Part shown: positions 9,664 through 18,394 of the stretch, piece after piece
How the letters are laid out: each line of letters opens with the position of its first letter
Numbering within the stretch: position 1 is the first letter of the stretch
Origin: Desulfomonile sp963700305
GTDB taxonomy: Bacteria; Desulfobacterota; Desulfomonilia; Desulfomonilales; Desulfomonilaceae
Assembly: GCA_963700305.1 (NCBI GenBank)
Contig: CAVOXB010000015.1
Coordinates: 1 to 64,000, forward strand
DNA: 64,000 bases
Direction of reading: 5' to 3'
Translations under genes and position numbers: made by a program
The notes under the pieces: model-generated
Seen by the model: only the letters and a program-made list of their open reading frames with translations
Database searches by the model: none
What the model was told of the DNA's origin: nothing

Positions 9664-10115
9664 TGGGTGGAAATCGTGCGAAAAGAAAGACTGGCCGAAA
9701 TGTCGTGCCCGGTACGAAATAACGGCTCATCCGACAAGTGCGTGTTTCATGGTGTGAGAGGCGTAGATCTTGAGGGTGAAGAATTCGAGGTCTCGACATC
9801 CATAAGCCTTGCGTTGCATGGTTTTGATCTTATTGTTGGTTGCCTCCAGAGGTCCTGTGGAGATGCGATGGTCGTAGTAGGCCAGGAGTGCGGCCCTATG
9901 AGCAGCAAGAGTCTTGGCGAATTTCTGGAGCATTCGGACCCCGGAGACTTCCGCCCTGGCGATCCAGTCGCTGAGAAAGCTGTCTGCCGATGACCTGCTT
10001 TTCTGTTTCCAGAGCAGTCCCTGTTCTTAGTGGCCAGTGGCTGATTGATGTGCAAGGCTTCCACAAGACGTTGCTTCTCATTGCGCTTGTCTTTGAGGTT
10101 TTCCCATGTCGGATC
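9664..10115 (-). pseudogene. ISL3-family transposase, C-terminal remnant
   Basis: The minus strand reads ENLKDKRNEKQRLVEALHIN and QPLATK, a slip, then SSADSFLSDWIARAEVSGVR, MLQKFAKTLAAHRAALLAYY, DHRISTGPLEATNNKIKTMQ, RKAYGCRDLEFFTLKIYASH and a stop at 9727. STGPLEATNNKIK is the hallmark C-terminal box of ISL3 transposases, with the catalytic Glu. Only the last third survives. Its upstream side ends at about 10112, immediately beside the first copy of the RAYT-tail element (10117). The sequence GGGTGGAAATCGTGCGAAAAG at 9664 is where an ISL3 terminal repeat would be expected; calling it one is inference. Confidence 0.75.
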
Positions 10116-10116
10116 T

Positions 10117-10301
10117 GGGGACACCATACTCAATTGGATCTCAAGGCAGAGGCGGTTCGCTGTCACGAGCATACCGGCAGGCCCATGGGAAATGACGAAT
10201 TTCTCTCAAAGCTCGAACTTGCCATCGATATACCTCTCCGACCCCGGAGACCTGGTCCGAAGAGGCTCGAAAAAGGCTAGATCAAATTAAGTATGGTGTC
10301 C
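10117..10301 (+). mobile_element. RAYT-tail mini-element, copy 1
   Basis: About 185 bp bounded by inverted ends: GGACACCATACTCAATTGGA and, read in reverse, GGACACCATACTTAATTTGA. The interior is open in one frame and reads LDLKAEAVRCHEHTGRPMGN, DEFLSKLELAIDIPLRPRRP and GPKRLEKG. That is the characteristic HTGRPxGxxxFxxxLE...RPxxPGPK tail of REP-associated (Y1) transposases. No catalytic HUH or Tyr part is present, so it cannot move itself. Two more copies follow in the same orientation. Confidence 0.7.
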
Positions 10302-10331
10302 TGTAATTTCTGTAATTTCCTGTAATTTTCG
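10300..10331. repeat. Three tandem CTGTAATTT-type units
   Basis: CCTGTAATTTCTGTAATTTC is followed by another CTGTAATTTT directly after the right end of RAYT-tail copy 1. No function is evident. Confidence 0.5.
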
Positions 10332-10419
10332 CGATCAGTTTCGGTTCCACCAGCCGTGCCACGAAAGCGATCCACCTGCATTTGGGCGACAGGATCGCAG
10401 ATGTCTCACAGAGACTCTT

Positions 10420-11376
10420 CTACTTAATGATCTTTGCCTTCCCCATGACGGCGGGAGAGAAACTTATCCCCAAAGCCCTCATGGTTGACTCGTTGATCAC
10501 GATCTCCGGGTCGGGATCAGTCTTGACGGGCACCTTTGAGACCGGCATTCCTTTGACGACGACGGCGACGACAGACTCGGCTAACAGGCTTCCTAGAACG
10601 TCATTTCTCGCCACGAGAGCGGCCACAGCCCCATTGTCGACCGGCCTTTCGGAATATGCGAAGAGAGGGATTTTGGTGGAGACGCTGATTCTTGCGAATT
10701 TGGTCGTGTTGTCGAGAGCCAGTTTATTATTTGCTAGGATGAACAAATCAACTTTTCCGGCCAAATTCTGGATTCCCTCGACGAGTTCGTCTACGGTTGC
10801 CCTGGCCACAGCATGATATTGGAGACCTAGACGCTGGCATTCCTCGCTAGTCGCTTTCTCATCTATAACACCCCCGGGATGGCCTTTCTCCGTAATAAGG
10901 GCTACGCTTTTTATTTCAGGAAACAGGGTCTTGATTATCCGAAATCTCTTTGCATAAGGAATATCGTAGGTTACCCCTGTGACGTTTCCCTCGGGCGCGT
11001 CCATGTCCTTCATCACCCCGAGTTCCACGGGGTTGTTGGTAGCCCCCACGAAGCACGGTATTTTGGGATTGGCCTTTGCCAAGAACTGTGCGCCGGTAGA
11101 CCGGAGGAATATAATGCCGTTCATAGATTCCTCGAACTCTCGAAACAGTTGCTCGGCTGCCTGCATGCTGCCAACGTCTCGTTTCAAAACTACTTCAAGG
11201 TCGGGTGCCAGCTCCTTTTTCTTGCGCAGGAACCCGAGCATGACATCGTTGGGCATGCTGGCCTTGCCGACCCACATGAGGGCCACGCTCTTCTGTTGGG
11301 CGTTAGAGGTGGAGGCAGACCCTGAAACCATGAACAGAGCGATACAGATAAACGGCAGCAAATAGGCTTTTTTCAT
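10420..11376 (-). CDS. ABC transporter substrate-binding protein (ABC_sub_bind/TrpX-like family)
   Basis: Secreted periplasmic protein of 318 residues. The signal peptide MKKAYLLPFICIALFMVSGS ends near SNAQQ. The body contains SVALMWVGKASMPNDVMLGF, a predicted Rossmann-like core with GIIFLRSTGAQFLAKANPKI, PCFVGATNNPVELGV and GNVTGVTYD, and near the end EIVINESTMRALGISFSPAV, the usual close of this family (often I-N-x-x-x-A-x-x-L-G). I chose the ATG at 11376 because it starts the signal peptide and has AAAGGA 9 bases upstream. An in-frame start 19 codons earlier has neither. No permease or ATPase gene is adjacent; the gene sits alone between two copies of the RAYT-tail element. The ligand is unknown. 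Confidence 0.88.
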   Translation of the reverse strand: MKKAYLLPFICIALFMVSGSASTSNAQQKSVALMWVGKASMPNDVMLGFLRKKKELAPDLEVVLKRDVGSMQAAEQLFREFEESMNGIIFLRSTGAQFLAKANPKIPCFVGATNNPVELGVMKDMDAPEGNVTGVTYDIPYAKRFRIIKTLFPEIKSVALITEKGHPGGVIDEKATSEECQRLGLQYHAVARATVDELVEGIQNLAGKVDLFILANNKLALDNTTKFARISVSTKIPLFAYSERPVDNGAVAALVARNDVLGSLLAESVVAVVVKGMPVSKVPVKTDPDPEIVINESTMRALGISFSPAVMGKAKIIK

Positions 11377-11623
11377 ATCGATTATTCCTTTAACGAGAGT
11401 CAACACGAATATCCATCCAATAGAACGGACCAATTCATTTTACGGTCTCTTCGGCCTCGGCCGAAAACCTAATTGCCATCCAATGAGGCGGAGATCCCAA
11501 GTAAAGTGCAGTGAAATTTCGGACCGAGTGTACAACCAGTATACTCAGGGCTGACTGGTCAAACAAGTATAATCTTCGGAAAAGTCGTCCAACCCTAATG
11601 CGAACTTACGGGCTAGGACGCCA

Positions 11624-11651
11624 TTGACAAAGAAAATTCCTACAATACACT
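11624..11651 (+). promoter_or_regulatory. Sigma70-like promoter without an obvious gene
   Basis: TTGACA at 11624-11629, a 16-base spacer and TACACT at 11646-11651. No supportable reading frame follows before the RAYT-tail copy at 11854. It could drive a small RNA or be a remnant. The rest of 11434-11853 shows nothing else. Confidence 0.35.
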
Positions 11652-11853
11652 ATGCGTTGAAACCGAACTATCCTGGTCTGTAGGCTTGCGTTTGCGCCTC
11701 TTGCGGCTTAGCAAGAATTTAGTCAGACCTCTACACGTTGTTATCACACTCTTCTTTTTTGCCGTCGTGCTCTCGCGGTTCTCATTACAGGAGTGTTTCA
11801 TAAGCAACGCGCCTGAGAAGCTACCTCCCGGTATCCTGATCTGTGCCTGATAT

Positions 11854-12039
11854 GGGGACACCATACTCAATTGGATCTCAAGACAGAGGCGGTTCGCTGT
11901 AACGAGCGTACCGGCAGGCCCATGGGAAATGACGAATTTCTCTCAAAGCTCGAACTTGCCATCGATATACCTCTCCGACCCCGGAGACCTGGTCCGAAGA
12001 GGTTCGAAAAAGGCTAGATCAATTAAGTATGGTGTCCCC
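11854..12039 (+). mobile_element. RAYT-tail mini-element, copy 2
   Basis: Near-identical to copy 1, with GGGGACACCATACTCAATTG at the left end and AATTAAGTATGGTGTCCCC at the right end. The interior keeps the tail of a RAYT-like transposase (GRPMGNDEFLSKLELAIDIP). It differs from copy 1 by a few substitutions and lacks two A residues near the right end. Confidence 0.7.
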
Positions 12040-12058
12040 TGAACTCTGAACTAGGCAC

Positions 12059-12150
12059 TTGAGAGAACTCGAAGATGCACCGGAGAAACTCCGTTCCATG
12101 ACCGATTTCCCATACCTGAGAGTTATATAGGTGAAAGCGCATTGGTATAA
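12059..12150 (+). pseudogene. IS630 transposase, last 23 codons plus terminal motif
   Basis: LRELEDAPEKLRSMTDFPYL followed by RVI and stop (12130) matches the end of the IS630 product at 6632-7078 (ENNPNRLRSLTNFPYLRITC). The terminal motif GCATTGGTATAAA follows at about 12138. It is cut off on its upstream side right next to RAYT-tail copy 2, which seems to have inserted into or recombined with it. The stretch 12150-12310 contains nothing else I can support. Confidence 0.65.
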
Positions 12151-12313
12151 AGCAGCTCAAGGCCCACCAACCCAAGACAAAATTTACGGCATTTCATGAC
12201 TGCCCCAGAAATGATCGCGCTCTGGGCGGGTCATTTCTTCAGAGCACAAAAGGGTCAATTCCTGAAAGCGCCGAGGACGTAAAAAGAAAACGCGAGGGAA
12301 GACTAGAATTATC

Positions 12314-12343
12314 TTGACAGTATCATGCGTCCCAACCTATAAA
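12314..12343 (+). promoter_or_regulatory. Sigma70-type promoter for the secreted protein gene
   Basis: TTGACA (12314-12319), 18-base spacer, TATAAA (12338-12343), about 135 bases upstream of the ATG at 12478. Confidence 0.5.
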
Positions 12344-12477
12344 ATTCTACACATTACCGTAAATCGCTTTTCGCTTGGCCTCCAGCTTTGGCCGTGCAGA
12401 ACTCGCAGTGAGTAAGCAAGAGGGCGTGCCTATCGTTGGCAGAGCGTCATGTCTCCGCCAGCTTATGAGGAGGGGAA

Positions 12478-12837
12478 ATGGTTTCGAGTAGGACTGGGCG
12501 TAGGTTTATCTGCATAGCTCTTCTTTCCTTGTGGCATTGTTTCACTGCCGGTGACGGTTGGGCCCAAGGATTTCAGACTCTACTTGGCTCAGCCCAAGAG
12601 AGCTTTTCTGGCGTCACGGTTGTCCCATGGGCGAAAGTGGGATACCAAAGCCTAGCGGTCAACCTAAATTTAGCAATTCCGGACGTGGCCCTACCAGACC
12701 CGGCTCGGCTTGACGTGCATCCCTTGGATCTTCAACTTAAGTCACCGAATATGTGTATAGGCGCAGCGGGTCTATCCGTTCAGCGTGAAAACGTCTTTTT
12801 ATACGCCGTGCATCGGCCAGCGTTCCTCGTAACGTGA
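12478..12837 (+). CDS. Secreted, probably outer-membrane-type protein, truncated
   Basis: The ATG has an excellent ribosome site (GAGGAGGGG). A signal peptide covers about residues 1-30 (FICIALLSLWHCF to GWAQ). The mature part begins GFQTLLGSAQESFSGV and has an alternating pattern (VGYQSLAVNLNLAIP; LDLQLKSPNMCIGAAGLSVQ) like the first strands of an outer-membrane beta-barrel. The open frame ends after 119 residues. In another frame ARASARVPRNVTITTDRF-like coding can be read further, so the end may be a slip. The 3' part overlaps the end of the convergent flavin-binding gene. I do not recognise a named family. Confidence 0.5.
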   Translation: MVSSRTGRRFICIALLSLWHCFTAGDGWAQGFQTLLGSAQESFSGVTVVPWAKVGYQSLAVNLNLAIPDVALPDPARLDVHPLDLQLKSPNMCIGAAGLSVQRENVFLYAVHRPAFLVT

Positions 12838-13183
12838 CCATTACCACCGACAGATTCTCTTTGCCAATTCGGCGAGTTCACCGGAAGTCTGAATCTGTCC
12901 GCTTTCCTCGTATCAGGCAGCCCTTGCCGGGCCCATTTACGCCCGGCGACTTTTCGAGTTCCAGCCAGCAATCTCTATCCTGCTGTTCTTTGTAAGGTTT
13001 TCTTCGGTTTGATGATAATATCCTGCAGGCACAAGGACCAGTTTCGTCATCTTTTATGCCCAGTGACTTGATGTATGCTCCCCAAGTGCCCACAAGGTGA
13101 GCTCCATCATCTCCCGTGGTTGCAATGGCTACCCACTGCGCATTATCGAGAACGTCTCTACATATCCCTTCTATCTTTGCCAT
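12780..13183 (-). pseudogene. Pyridoxamine 5'-phosphate oxidase-like flavin-binding protein, frameshifted
   Basis: The minus-strand start MAKIEGICRDVLDNAQWVAI with ATTGDDGAHLVGTWGAYIKS and LGIKDDE is the N-terminal half of a PNPOx-like split-barrel protein of about 130 residues. The middle changes frame at least twice (near 13020 and 12960). The C-terminal motif GKGCLIRGKRTDSDF then ELAELAKRI is readable. The ribosome site AGGAGG stands 8 bases before the ATG. Such small proteins bind FMN or F420, but no specific reaction can be assigned. It could be an intact gene with read errors, although the density of slips here is above the local average. Confidence 0.6.
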
Positions 13184-13368
13184 GATGAACCTCCTGAAAC
13201 AATTCTGCGGTTGGTGTTCGCCGATTCTGCGCGGAAAACTACCGTTGAAGTGAAAGATATACTCAAATGCTGGAAAGTCAAAAACTCGTCGATGAAAGCG
13301 GGTAACCTTCGATGAACGGTTTAGATGAGACCCATCGCCTCCTTCTGTGCGGCCAGTCTTCGGCGAGC

Positions 13369-13568
13369 GACACCATACTCAATTGGATCTCAAGACAGAG
13401 GCGGTTCGCTGTCACGAGCGTACCGGCAGGCCCATGGGAAATGACGAATTTCTCTCAAAGCTCGAACTTGTCCTCGATATACCTTCAGACCCCGGAGACC
13501 TGGTCCGAAGAGGCTCGAAAAAGGCTGGTGTCCGCGGGAACATAGATCAAATTAAGTATGGTGTCCCC
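13369..13568 (+). mobile_element. RAYT-tail mini-element, copy 3
   Basis: Same ends and interior as copies 1 and 2 (ACACCATACTCAATTGGATC; ATTAAGTATGGTGTCCCC), but with about 16 extra bases (GTGTCCGCGGGAACAT) inserted before the right end and a small deletion in the tail reading frame (LELVLDIPSDPGDL). The extra bases resemble a partial second right end (TGGTGTCC). 13185-13368 shows no gene. Confidence 0.7.
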
Positions 13569-13622
13569 GGAACCGTGTGGCGATGGTGTCCCCGAACCCC
13601 TGGGAACCTCGAGGACGACATC

Positions 13623-14693
13623 CTAGATGTTGTTTTCCCGCTCGTGACTTGCTGCCTCGCCAGTGAGAGCCTCACGGTTCCAGATTCGTTGATGAACCAT
13701 CTGATCATTGCGGAGATCGCAACCATCAACCCCACAAACCGGACATTCCGGATCAAGGCATGGGTCCAAGTGAATGAGCAGATCCGACATACCCCCGAAA
13801 TGTGAATCAAAGGCTGCTTCCAGCTTCTTCACCTCATTGTGGGCATCTTCCAAATGGAGGTCTCTAGGAAGGATCAGGTGGAGATCAACGTGGACCCTGC
13901 TCCCCGATCTCCAGGCCCTTAGGCGGTGGATATCTATCCAGAGATCGTGTTTGTGCTCGGCCAACAAATCACAAATCTCGTCCAGAAGCTCAGGATCTGC
14001 TGCGTGCATGAGGCCGCCGAATGCCTTGCGCACGAGTTGCGCCCCCATAAAGACTATGTTGACACCTGCAAAGCATGCGATCATTCCATCAAATCTAAAC
14101 CATCCGGTAAAATAGACTACAATCAATCCCAGCAGGACAGCAGCTGAAGTGTAAACATCGCTGAGCAAGTGCTTCCCATCTGCTTCCAACACGATTGATT
14201 TTGTCCTTTTTCCTGTTCGCAGAAGTATCATTCCAAGTGTCAGGTTGCCGATTCCTGCAGCCACAAGAAAAAATAGACCGTTTCTGAGATTAGCAAGAGC
14301 CTGGGGTTCAACAATTTGCTTTAATCCTTCCCAGAATATTCCTCCGGCTGCAAATAATATGAGCGCTCCCTCAAAGCCGGCGGAAAAAAATTCAATTTTC
14401 CCGTGGCCGTAAGGATGGCTTTTATCGGCAGGTTTTGCCGAAAAAACAACGCTGCCCAACCCAAAGGCGCTGGCCACAACATTTATTATGGATTCCAGAG
14501 CGTCCGACAGAATTCCCGCCGACCCCGTTATCCAGTATCCACAAAACTTGAGACCCATTAAGACAACGCTGGCGCAGAAAGCCACCAGCATCATTTTGAA
14601 ATTGAGTTTGAAATCTTGCTGTTGACTCGGAGAGGTCTCAGATTCAATTTTTTCGCCGTTTTTTGGGCAGGCTGTCAATGAATCGTGTTCCAC
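13623..14693 (-). CDS. Cation diffusion facilitator family transporter (divalent metal efflux)
   Basis: Inner-membrane metal/proton antiporter of 356 residues. Six predicted helices include the first metal motif SAGILSDALESIINVVASAF, the loop HPYGHGKIEFF typical of the family, and the second site in EADGKHLLSDVYTS. The cytoplasmic C-terminal domain ends HLDPCLDPECPVCGVDGCDL. This cysteine-rich tail is an extra metal-binding patch often seen in bacterial homologues. Zn, Fe, Co or Mn specificity cannot be told from sequence. The N-terminal 28 residues are hydrophilic. It is intact and stands alone. The end at 13623 lies just past RAYT-tail copy 3. Confidence 0.9.
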   Translation of the reverse strand: MEHDSLTACPKNGEKIESETSPSQQQDFKLNFKMMLVAFCASVVLMGLKFCGYWITGSAGILSDALESIINVVASAFGLGSVVFSAKPADKSHPYGHGKIEFFSAGFEGALILFAAGGIFWEGLKQIVEPQALANLRNGLFFLVAAGIGNLTLGMILLRTGKRTKSIVLEADGKHLLSDVYTSAAVLLGLIVVYFTGWFRFDGMIACFAGVNIVFMGAQLVRKAFGGLMHAADPELLDEICDLLAEHKHDLWIDIHRLRAWRSGSRVHVDLHLILPRDLHLEDAHNEVKKLEAAFDSHFGGMSDLLIHLDPCLDPECPVCGVDGCDLRNDQMVHQRIWNREALTGEAASHERENNI

Positions 14694-14963
14694 AAAATCC
14701 TCTTAGTGGCTGTTTAATGCAAGATTGTCGACACCATCAAAATCATTCTAAATATAAGTTTCTGGTTTGTCACTTCTTTATTGGTTCTACACACTGGCCT
14801 AAATTAGCACCTCCTTTCCTCCAAATTTACGAGGTATCTTGCTCACAGTTGAGGCGTCTGATACTCGGAACTTTTTTTACAGTTTTTCTAAATAATTAGA
14901 GGCAAGGGAATGAACGGTATTCAGGCGTGGCGGGAACAAAGAATTGATTTGATCTAAATGAGA

Positions 14964-14993
14964 AAGCGGAACCGATTCCTTTCAGTTCCGCTT
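14964..14993. other. Hairpin in a 600-bp gene-free stretch
   Basis: AAGCGGAAC (14964-14972) pairs with GTTCCGCTT (14985-14993). It may be a weak terminator in the gap 14694-15318, which otherwise is AT-richer and shows no supportable gene. Confidence 0.35.
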
Positions 14994-15318
14994 CCCGGTT
15001 TTAGCTTGTTTTCTAAAAATACCTATTTTCCAACTCTACGTAAAATTATGTGGGCCTTCTGTCATAATGCTCCTTTCGTTGGGGCCAATTCGGAATCAGC
15101 TCGGTGAAAAGTAGCACTTCGCTTCATTATACATCGCCTGGCGCTGAAGTCAATCGGATAAAGCGTGTGTCAGAAAATTCATGGACGATCACGGAATCTT
15201 CTGTGAAAAGGAAGGCCCAAAGATACATTGCTTCTTGGCCTCCTTGCATGTATGTTGATTCGTGAATCAAGCCCAAGGGCAACAAATATAAGAAGAATGC
15301 AAGCCAAGGAGGTTGGAT

Positions 15319-16459
15319 ATGGACTTTGATTTCACAGAAGAACAACGAATGATACAGGACACGGCGTACAAGTTTGCCGTTAACGAAATGGGGCCGGTTG
15401 CACAGGAGCACGACAGAGAGGAAAAATACGGCCGAGAGGTCTGGAAGAAAGCGTGCGAAGCGGGGCTGGTCGGGCCGGTAATACCAGAAGAATACGGGGG
15501 TGCTGGACTCGGTTTTGTAGAGCAAGCGATTATAACGGAACAATTCAGTCGCGTGGACCTGGGCCTTTGCCTTTGCGCTACTGCCGCGGTCTTTGGCTCC
15601 GAGCACATCCTTTTCTTCGGCACAGAAGAACAGAAGAAGAAATATTTGCCCCCACTGGTCAGAGGAGAGGCCATATCAGCCGGTGCCTTTACCGAGCCGG
15701 ACGCAGGAACCGACGTGGCAGGAATCAGAAACCCGGGCTGTTAAAGATGGCAGCGACTATGTCATCACCGGCACTAAAATGTTCATCACCAACGGGACGA
15801 TTTGCGATTTCATGTGTGTGTTCTGTGTGACCAATCCAGAGGCTGAAGAACGGCACAAACGCCAGAGCATAATTCTCGTCGAAGCGGACCGGCCGGGAGT
15901 ATCCGCGCACAAAATTAAAGGCAAGATGGGCATTAGAGCCAGCGATACTGCTGAAATCATCTTCGATGAAGTGCGAGTCCCCCAGACCAACCTCATCGGT
16001 CGAGAGGGCCATGGCTTCTATCAATTGATGAAGTTTTTCGATGCTACACGCACAATGGTCGCAGCTCAGGGTGTAGGACTGGCCCAAGGAGCGCTGGACA
16101 AAGCCCTGAAATACGTGCAGGAAAGAAAGACTTTCGGCCGGGCCCTTATCACTAACCAGGCCATACAGTTTCAGCTCGCGGAGATGGCTACCAGGATAGA
16201 GCTGGCCAGAACATTGACATACAAGGCTGCATGGTACGAGGACCAGGGTAAGACCGATCCATCCCTGAATGCAATGGCCAAATACTATGCAGGGGAGACA
16301 GCTGTGTGGGTCTGCGATAAGGCCCTTCAAATGCACGGCGGCTACGGCTATATCGATGAATATGATGTTCAGCGATTTTATCGGGACGCCAAGATCCTGG
16401 AGATTTACGAAGGGGCCAAAGAAGCAGAAAAGATGACCATCGCCCGCAGGCTGATTTAG
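15319..16459 (+). CDS. Acyl-CoA dehydrogenase (one frameshift)
   Basis: FAD flavoprotein that desaturates acyl-CoA and passes electrons to ETF; about 380 residues. Motifs in order: DFTEEQRMIQDTAYKFAVNE, IPEEYGGAGLGF, AFTEPDAGTDVAGI, then after a slip near 15728 DGSDYVITGTKMFITNGT, and GIRASDTAEIIFDEVRVPQT. Next come ARTLTYKAAWYE, MHGGYGYIDEYDVQRFYRDA and KILEIYEGAKE. The last Glu is in the normal catalytic-base position. The ATG at 15319 follows AAGGAGG by 7 bases; the TTG six bases earlier is too close to it. A role in degradation of short, branched or alicyclic acyl-CoA is likely for such a strain, but the substrate cannot be named. No ETF genes are nearby. Confidence 0.9.
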
Positions 16460-16608
16460 ACCTGTTGGCAAGGCTCTTTTCCGGTTTGTCAGCGGGCATT
16501 TTGGCCGCGCGTGCATGTGAGTCTCAATTCACTAACCGGCTTGCAAATGGGGCATTGCCCCATATGCGCTAACTTATGAAGGTGGCATGAGTTATTTCAT
16601 CTAATTAT

Positions 16609-16704
16609 CACCCTCCCCTTCTCCCTCCCCTTCTCCCTCCCGTCGAGGGAGGGGATTACGAAAACCCTCTCCCCTGGCGGGAGAGGGTAGGGAGAGGGGG
16701 TTTT
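16609..16704. repeat. Pyrimidine/purine interspersed repeat with hairpin potential
   Basis: Tandem CTCCCCTTCTCCCTCC-type units (16612-16654), then an inverted partner AGGGTAGGGAGAGGGGGT at 16685-16702, ending in a T run. The arms can pair, giving a long stem between the acyl-CoA dehydrogenase and the IS200 copy; it could also end transcription. Confidence 0.5.
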
Positions 16705-16734
16705 TCACGATTGGGTTATCTTCTTAAGTTAAAT

Positions 16735-17352
16735 TACCCCCGGCAAAGCCGGGGGCATATTCCTGTTAGCCCCCCAAGGGGGTCAGCTCATGAGTCCCCT
16801 GAAGGGGACGGGTCGTCGTCAGAAAGCCAGTTCAGTTGATCGAGCCTTGCGTCTTTGGCGTCCTGCTCGCGAATGTACTTCCTTACAGACTCTTCGTCCA
16901 AACCCACTGTTGAGACATAGTAGCCACGAGCCCAAAAGCTATCTCCTGCAAAGTTCCGCTTTCTCGCTGTGAAATTCCTTGCAATGGAGATCGCACTCTT
17001 GCCTTTGATGTACCCGATCACGTTGGACACAGCAAACTTGGGTGGAATACTCATGCACACATGGACATGATCCGAGCACAGATGTCCTTCCACTATCTGG
17101 GACTCCTTTTGGCGAGCCAACTCATGAAATATCTCTCCCAGGTATTTCCGAAGGGAACCGTAAATCTGCTTTCTCCGGCGTTTGGGAATGAAAACCACAT
17201 GATACTTGCAATCCCACTTCGTGTGATTTAGGCTCTTATAGTCTTTCATGAAAACCTCCCAGAATTGAAATTTGGTGTGTTCTGGGAGGTTGCCTCTTAC
17301 TGCATCACACGGTCAAACCGTAGGGAGTCTCCCCGGCAAAGCCGGGGGCTTA
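16735..17352 (-). mobile_element. IS200-type insertion sequence, apparently complete
   Basis: A single-gene IS200/IS605-family element. Both edges carry the same small hairpin CCCCGGCAAAGCCGGGG (about 16738-16755 and 17331-17348). A second hairpin (GCCCCCCAAGGGGG, about 16769-16782) lies inside the left edge, as expected for subterminal structures that TnpA recognises. There are no terminal inverted repeats of the DDE kind and no tnpB. Exact cleavage points cannot be fixed by eye. Confidence 0.75.
16788..17249 (-). CDS. tnpA: IS200 Y1 transposase TnpA
   Basis: Single-strand DNA transposase of 153 residues, the usual length. It contains the Y1 family start KWDCKYHVVFIPKRRRKQIY and the HUH metal motif in LCSDHVHVCMSIPPKFAVSN, followed by GYIKGKSAI. 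The catalytic tyrosine region is SFWARGYYVSTVGLDEESVR with KYIREQ. The ATG has GGGAGG seven bases upstream. All catalytic landmarks and the frame are intact, so this copy may be active, unlike the other insertion sequences in the window. Confidence 0.93.
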   Translation of the reverse strand: MKDYKSLNHTKWDCKYHVVFIPKRRRKQIYGSLRKYLGEIFHELARQKESQIVEGHLCSDHVHVCMSIPPKFAVSNVIGYIKGKSAISIARNFTARKRNFAGDSFWARGYYVSTVGLDEESVRKYIREQDAKDARLDQLNWLSDDDPSPSGDS

Positions 17353-17636
17353 CCATTTTCTGGTTAACGCCAATGAGGCGGAGCCTGGGAACCAGGAAAA
17401 TGACGATGTCCGTAGCACGATTTTGGTCTCTTTCAGACTTTTGAGACAGTCTATGCGAATCTCACTGAATCAGGGTGCTCCTCAAAGCGCCATTAATAGA
17501 CACCCTCCCCCATCCCGAGATTTTGAGATAGTTTCTGGAAGATTTCCCCACAGAGGCAATTCGGTCTCCGGGAGCCCATCCCATGAAATCATCTGGATTG
17601 GCAGTCATCAGCGTTAGAATTCTTTCGCCAGTGAAA

Positions 17637-18185
17637 TCAGTCTTTCAACGGTACACGTTCATCCAGTGTTTCGATCAGATTTCTCAATTTCTGCAAATCC
17701 CTGTGGGAGATGGATATTGTCTCGAACCCTGCAAGCATTTCTTCCGCGTCGGCGGCTGGATGCACCCATCTGCATTTTGCCTTGAGTGCGAAGGGCATGA
17801 GCTGGAAGTATTTGCCTGGTTTGACCATGAGTTTCTTCACCTCATCTACGTCCGCACTCAAGCCCTTGATTGCCAGGCCTCGTTCCGTGATGTTGGTGAC
17901 CACGCCCAGCCTTTCAGGATTGGCCGTGTCCTCCACTGGTAGAGGCACGAATATGTCTTTTCGAGGCGTTCTTGTGATTATGGTGGTTTCCGCATTCAAT
18001 TGGGGTACGATTCGTCCCTTTAGGACGTCCGTATCAACTATTTTCGCATCAACAAGTTTTCTGAATACGCTTTGCAGTCCTCGGAAGGTGAGCCTGTACT
18101 TGCTCATGAGTTCGTTATCTCCGATGCCGGAAACTATGTCACTGACTAATTCTTTGGCTTTAATTTCTCTGCGGGCAGCCACCAT
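17637..18185 (-). CDS. PilZ-like domain protein with a conserved N-terminal module (paralogue A)
   Basis: Cytoplasmic protein of 182 residues. The N-terminal module of about 50 residues reads REIKAKELVSDIVSGIGDNE, LMSKYRLTFRGLQSVFRKLV and DAKIV. The C-terminal part resembles PilZ: a linker with RTPRKDIF, then GVVTNITERGLAIKGLS (matching the DxSxxG strand of PilZ), KAKCRWV and AGFETISIS. The strict RxxxR c-di-GMP motif is not clear, so binding may be lost or altered. AGGAG stands 8 bases upstream of the ATG. The next minus-strand gene, 18684-19202, is a paralogue with the same architecture. A signalling or regulatory role is inferred. Confidence 0.65.
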   Translation of the reverse strand: MVAARREIKAKELVSDIVSGIGDNELMSKYRLTFRGLQSVFRKLVDAKIVDTDVLKGRIVPQLNAETTIITRTPRKDIFVPLPVEDTANPERLGVVTNITERGLAIKGLSADVDEVKKLMVKPGKYFQLMPFALKAKCRWVHPAADAEEMLAGFETISISHRDLQKLRNLIETLDERVPLKD

Positions 18186-18313
18186 GAGAATTCTCCTATT
18201 ATATACTCCTATTTTGCCTTACCAAACCAATGACTATCCGGAGCAAAGGAATTGTGACAATTTCAAGATCGCCAAATAATAACGGAATTGTTCACTTGGC
18301 AAAAAAAGCCACT

Positions 18314-18394
18314 GTCATTGCGAGGGCGTAAGCCCGTGGCAATCTCCCAACCGGCAGGAATAGATTGCTTCGTCGTTTTACTCCTCGCAATGAC
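18314..18394. repeat. Palindromic interspersed repeat (GTCATTGCGAGG family)
   Basis: The ends GTCATTGCGAGG and CCTCGCAATGAC are a perfect 12-bp inverted pair around an 81-bp unit containing GCAATCTCCC and GATTGCTTCGTCG. A related, more diverged copy is at 24554-24632. The remaining sequence between the two PilZ-like genes (18186-18683) shows no gene. Confidence 0.7.

Noticed and set aside
15725..16516. Minus-strand open frame of about 260 codons opposite the acyl-CoA dehydrogenase
   Set aside because: Shadow of a strongly conserved plus-strand enzyme; no ribosome site or motif.
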